Shown here piece by piece: positions 61,901-64,000 of a stretch of 64,000 nucleotides of DNA (its first letter is position 1; the number at the start of each line of letters is the position of its first letter). The notes under the pieces are model-generated. The model had not been told where the DNA came from. It ran no database searches and was given only the letters and a program-made list of their open reading frames with translations. The stretch is from Nemopilema nomurai (lineage: Eukaryota; Cnidaria; Scyphozoa; Rhizostomeae; Rhizostomatidae), in assembly GCA_003864495.1 (NCBI GenBank), contig ML133422.1, positions 1,730,420-1,794,419 on the forward strand, given 5' to 3'. The position numbers were made by a program, and so were the translations under genes.

Positions 61901-63304
61901 GGCTAATTGTGTCGGTCAAACCAGCGAAAAGGCTCATTTGGGTTCAATGGATGGTTTACCAGAAGGTCCGCCTCTGAGTCCATTGCCGGCTCCACCATCG
62001 GAGTTTTTAACAAACACAGAGAGCTTTCAGCAAGACATTTCGAAAGTAAGTAACCTGAGGGTTGTTGGTAACGTAGGCCAAAATGCAGGTCTGTAATAGA
62101 AGGACTTGCTAAATACTGAGTCGTGCAACTTAGGCTGTATTGCTTGCAACTTGCATGTAGTTTTGACATTTGTAAGTTTTGACAGTTAAGAGCTGGTTTG
62201 TAGCACTCTTCAGTCTGTTTCAATTTTTGTCATTTAGATGATCAGATTGTCCAAATTGCGACTGACAAAACGAATCAAGACAAAAAAGTCAGTTCATTGC
62301 AGACCTAGAGTTCCTAAGAAAATTCTTCTAGTAACAATGTCACAGAATCCTACTAAATTTATTAATATTATTGCTTTCTCGGACTATTTTCTTCCCAAAT
62401 ATAGAGATAATTGGCCAATGTTATTTATTAGCAGAGCTTTTAAAAGGCATTTTTCACTGCCGAATTTATTCGTCATTAAGGTTATTTTTATTGACTGTTG
62501 TTACTTCTTAAGCAGTTGATTTGATCGCCTTTACCTATCTCTATTGCAGACTGCACCAACTTTGGGAAGTATAGCAGCAAGTGACCCTCCGCCTCCGTAC
62601 TCTCCTCCAAGGTAACTTGTCTTTTTTCTTAATTAGGTCATACGTATCTAACAGGTTTCAAGATTCCCTCCGTTCTGATTCTGCATCACTCCCGGTAAAT
62701 AAATTTATTTAATGGTTTTGTAGTTCCTATATTCTTCATTCAAGACGAGTTTGAATCCGAAATTTTCCTTTGTTGAAAGTTGCATCGCCTAGCCATATTC
62801 AATCACATGGTCTCTGTCGGTGTGATCCAATTATAAGGGGTCATAAAATTTGCCTATCACGATTCCCAAACATCTGATGCCAATGTGTAGCCATGGCAGT
62901 CGTTGAATGTCATACCAAAACGTGGTTTGGATGTTCCATGAGAGGAACCAGTGGATATTATTCGCCCCTTTGCTAAACAATCAATAAAACTTAAGTTTAC
63001 CATGTTTAGTAGAAATGTTCATTATCTGACTGGATTTTTTAGAGTGAAAAGCGACCTACCCTCTTCGATTTCTAATAAACCGTATCCGGAATGGACGACA
63101 GAGGAGGTCTGTTTCTGGCTGGACTTCATCAACATGGGGCAATACAAAGAGAGTTTCTTAGAGAACGATATCCAAGGCCTGCATCTAGCTGATCTGTCCA
63201 AGGATGACTTATCCGAACTTGGGGTAAAGAAGCTGGGGCATCGGCTTACCATCGACGATGCCATTGGCAAACTACGGAACCAGTTGCAGTTTTCTGAAGT
63301 CTGA
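37233..63304 (+). CDS. SHANK: SHANK postsynaptic scaffold, 11 exons, ~1,368 aa after two apparent indels
   Basis: Exons: 37233-37310, 40250-40324, 41439-41564, 43878-43949, 44647-44755, 45342-45493, 55624-55668, 58302-59054, 59676-62045, 62550-62611, 63043-63304; all borders are GT/AG and in phase. Domains in order: SPN (about 10-105), ankyrin repeats (about 118-375), SH3 (about 488-543), PDZ (about 575-669), a long Pro/Ser-rich region with PPSEF, and SAM (about 1295-1360). This is the exact SHANK architecture. Family members link receptors and adhesion proteins to Homer, cortactin and actin. The frame is broken twice as read: in exon 8 between 58790 and 58811, and in the PDZ at about 60177-60182. 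Because everything around both breaks is conserved, assembly indels are more likely than a pseudogene. A 10.1-kb intron separates exons 6 and 7. Confidence 0.9.
37311..40249 (+). other. SHANK intron 1
   Basis: A 2.9-kb intron from GTAAGT to TTTCAG. It includes a 108-codon open frame (37875-38201) behind a possible acceptor that has no SHANK similarity, and a 20-bp tandem duplication at 39737-39776. Nothing else is recognised. Confidence 0.6.
39737..39776 (+). repeat. Short tandem duplication
   Basis: CCTCACATCCGAGATGTTG is present twice in direct succession. It looks like a slippage product. Confidence 0.8.
44647..58680 (+). CDS. SHANK: SHANK exons 5-8 (first part): ankyrin repeats
   Basis: Exon 5 (44647-44755): AKRLLEKGVDPNFQTDNTG. 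Exon 6 (45342-45493): ETPLTAMTVLPNSFDACMLL then GAHLDYRSADGMTVVHKAA. Exon 7 (55624-55668): a 15-codon exon, FLLDLGVSPNYKDAK. Exon 8 from 58302: GLTALWHG, CCELLLNERA, EIHLACRKG, LEHLIFYRAN, SGNTPLHICAIGNQ and ARILLFRGAD. These follow vertebrate SHANK repeats one to one, including GNTxLHICA and LLFRG. The region ends in TPFIEKPAYSRRRR, matching VPFRExPxYxxRRR. In the family these repeats bind fodrin, sharpin and similar partners. Confidence 0.88.
47042..47131. repeat. 15-bp minisatellite, six units
   Basis: Units such as GGCATTAAGAACCCG repeat six times with small changes. Because 15 is divisible by 3, frames on both strands become pentapeptide repeats (for example NPGIK, NPDIK, NPGFK). It lies deep inside a SHANK intron, so translation is unlikely. 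Confidence 0.88.
47858..48260. mobile_element. TA-flanked MITE, ~400 bp
   Basis: Left end TACACGCATTTTTATAAGGA, then ACCTAC. The complement of the right end reads TACACGCCTTTTTTTATAAG, then GAACC. A second inner GTAGGTTCCTTATAA copy gives a 15-bp perfect match to the left arm. AGTTCCTT motifs repeat inside. It belongs to the same family as the 165-bp element at 21260-21424. Confidence 0.7.
54243..54374. mobile_element. PIF/Harbinger-like palindromic MITE, 126 bp
   Basis: The TIR AGCCCAATCTCCACTAGG at 54246 and its exact complement ending at 54371 are flanked by TTA on both sides, the usual 3-bp target of this superfamily. The interior is also largely self-complementary (GGCGGAAAATTGTCGA against TCGACATTTTCCGCC, and CGAAAAGTAG against CTACTTTTCG). 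Confidence 0.72.
55669..58301 (+). other. SHANK intron 7
   Basis: A 2.6-kb intron from GTAAGA to TTATTGCAG. I see no repeat or coding signal that stands out. Confidence 0.6.
58302..59054 (+). CDS. SHANK: SHANK exon 8: last ankyrin repeats and linker, with a frame break
   Basis: The reading from 58302 runs through the ankyrin repeats to a TAG at 58812-58814. The sequence immediately downstream, in a different frame open from 58790 (LPRSATIASRGDLDQQ..., then acidic DSASDLSDSDDE), continues to a GTAAGT donor at 59055. That donor's phase fits the SH3 exon. The switch needs one missing base (or two extra) between 58790 and 58811. No plausible intron lies there. Confidence 0.8.
59676..62045 (+). 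CDS. SHANK: SHANK exon 9: SH3, PDZ and proline/serine-rich region
   Basis: SH3: FMAVVDYQPQAPGELALEKG, then GFWEGRVKERTGWFP. PDZ: GDKGFGFQLRGA carries the GFGF ligand loop seen in SHANKs, and EFTPTAEFPALQYV is nearly identical to the vertebrate EEFTPTPAFPALQYL. At about 60177-60182 the frame jumps: EVNG is in one frame and EDVTNATHGYVVSLV in the next, needing two missing bases or one extra. Downstream are Pro-rich runs (KKVPPPAPPR), two helical Ala-rich segments (DFALALRQVVKARK; DLASALANAVARRAEKI), a cortactin-type PPPTRPKPL (61722-61750) and a Homer-type PPSEF (61992-62006). The exon ends at TCG AAA before GTAAGT. Reading past it stops at 62094. Confidence 0.88.
62550..63304 (+). CDS. SHANK: SHANK exons 10-11: proline segment and C-terminal SAM domain
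   Basis: Exon 10 (62550-62611) encodes TAPTLGSIAASDPPPPYSPP and splits an Arg codon. Exon 11 (63043-63304) completes it and encodes WTTEEVCFWLDFINMGQY, FLENDIQGLHLADLSKDDL and ELGVKKLGHRL, a SAM domain aligned with the SHANK consensus (LTKDDFVELGVxxxGHR). The stop is TGA 63302-63304. In SHANKs this domain polymerises into zinc-stabilised sheets that build the scaffold. Confidence 0.92.
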
Positions 63305-64000
63305 TTCTCTCTAGTTTAATGAACAAATTGCCCGTGGATTTTTAACAAGAATCGGAGAGCAGTGAGATGTATTTATAAAGAGATATTAAGACTCTGTAGG
63401 ATTTGTATTTTTCGCCAAAGGACGTAGATACTTAATTCAGGGAATGGCGATTTCTTGATCGAGGTATGATCAAGGTATTGTTACTAACTAAGGGATTTTG
63501 TATATTGCTTGATAGGGTATTGCGTGCGCTTTTATAGTTTTTTATTTTTGTATTTGAATTAGCCGATTTTGTTAAAGAAACTGATTCAAATTTTTTCCCC
63601 GACGATTATCTTGCAATGAGTTTCAGGTCTCGTACATTGTGGCGTCATTTTAGTCCGCACCCTGGTCACGGCACCAGCTGCAATCAGCCGATTTTGTCAA
63701 AGAACGTATCCCCAAACGGATATGTAGTTCCCCAAGTTCGTTTTCCAAATAATTATTTCTATTTTTGTTTCTAAAGTTTTGAAATAAAAATCAGCCAAAC
63801 GCTAGTTTGAGACTAGAAAATGTTTCCAGTTCATTTGCAACTAAGATTTTTCCTTTGGACAGAATTGCTTCGATAAACTCTTATTTGAGTAGCTATGCCA
63901 AGCAGAACATAATTTGATAGCAAATTTTTTTGCTGATTCTGTGGAGTTTAATGTACGAGACCACATTTTAAAGGGGCAACAGCTTACGAAGTAAGGTAGG
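63305..64000 (+). other. SHANK 3' UTR and downstream
   Basis: No open frame of note. It contains the AATAAA at 63783. CCGATTTTGT followed by TAAAGAA (about 63563) and CCGATTTTGTCAAAGAA (about 63689) form a small direct repeat. Confidence 0.5.
63783..63788 (+). terminator. Likely SHANK poly(A) signal
   Basis: AATAAA stands about 480 bases after the SHANK stop, inside TTTTGAAATAAAAATC. It is the canonical hexamer at a reasonable 3' UTR distance. Cleavage-site evidence is not available. Confidence 0.45.

Noticed and set aside
62046..62096. Read-through of SHANK exon 9 to a stop at 62094
   Set aside because: A consensus GTAAGT at 62046 and a phase-matched acceptor at 62550 give the SAM domain. 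The read-through could be a minor short isoform but is not needed.
1..64000. tRNA, rRNA and CRISPR search by eye
   Set aside because: No convincing tRNA T-loop with a paired acceptor, no rRNA core sequence and no regularly spaced repeat array with unique spacers. The tandem arrays present have no spacers.

Overview
This is animal nuclear DNA: AT-rich, with genes split by GT/AG introns from a few hundred bases to about 10 kb, and many DNA-transposon remnants. The gene content (CDK20, a VWA/DUF4537 protein, SHANK, a ZMYM1-like hAT transposase) fits an invertebrate metazoan. A cnidarian is my best guess, but that is an inference from overall appearance and not from a marker gene.

Layout. (1) 1-1961: the right part of a hAT-like foldback element that runs off the window edge. 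It abuts CDK20 codon 53 with a plausible 8-bp target-site duplication. (2) 1962-2122 (-): the first 53 codons of CDK20, divergent across ~380 bp from (3) 2504-11092 (+): a 12-exon gene for a ~902-residue protein with a VWA domain, a DUF4537 region and a charged coiled-coil tail. (4) 11093-17567: no confident gene; two small MITE-like elements. (5) 17576-22270: a complete hAT transposon with matching terminal inverted repeats, a perfect 8-bp target-site duplication and a three-exon, open 919-residue transposase on the - strand. Smaller elements sit in its introns. (6) 22279-37232: no confident gene; a 146-bp tandem repeat with repeated start codons, an Asp-codon repeat block and a ~37-bp minisatellite. 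(7) 37233-63304 (+): SHANK, rebuilt in 11 exons with the order SPN, ankyrin repeats, SH3, PDZ, proline-rich region with a Homer-type PPxxF motif, SAM. As read, two indels break its frame.

Functionally, CDK20 and probably the VWA/DUF4537 protein relate to cilia and may share a promoter. SHANK is a scaffold linking membrane receptors to actin and Homer. The genes do not form one pathway. I found no wholly new system. The strongest unusual items are the intact hAT element, the element next to CDK20, the SHANK frame breaks, and the small repeats that carry conserved start codons. Exon borders were set by eye from splice sites, phase and family similarity; no alignment or transcript was available.
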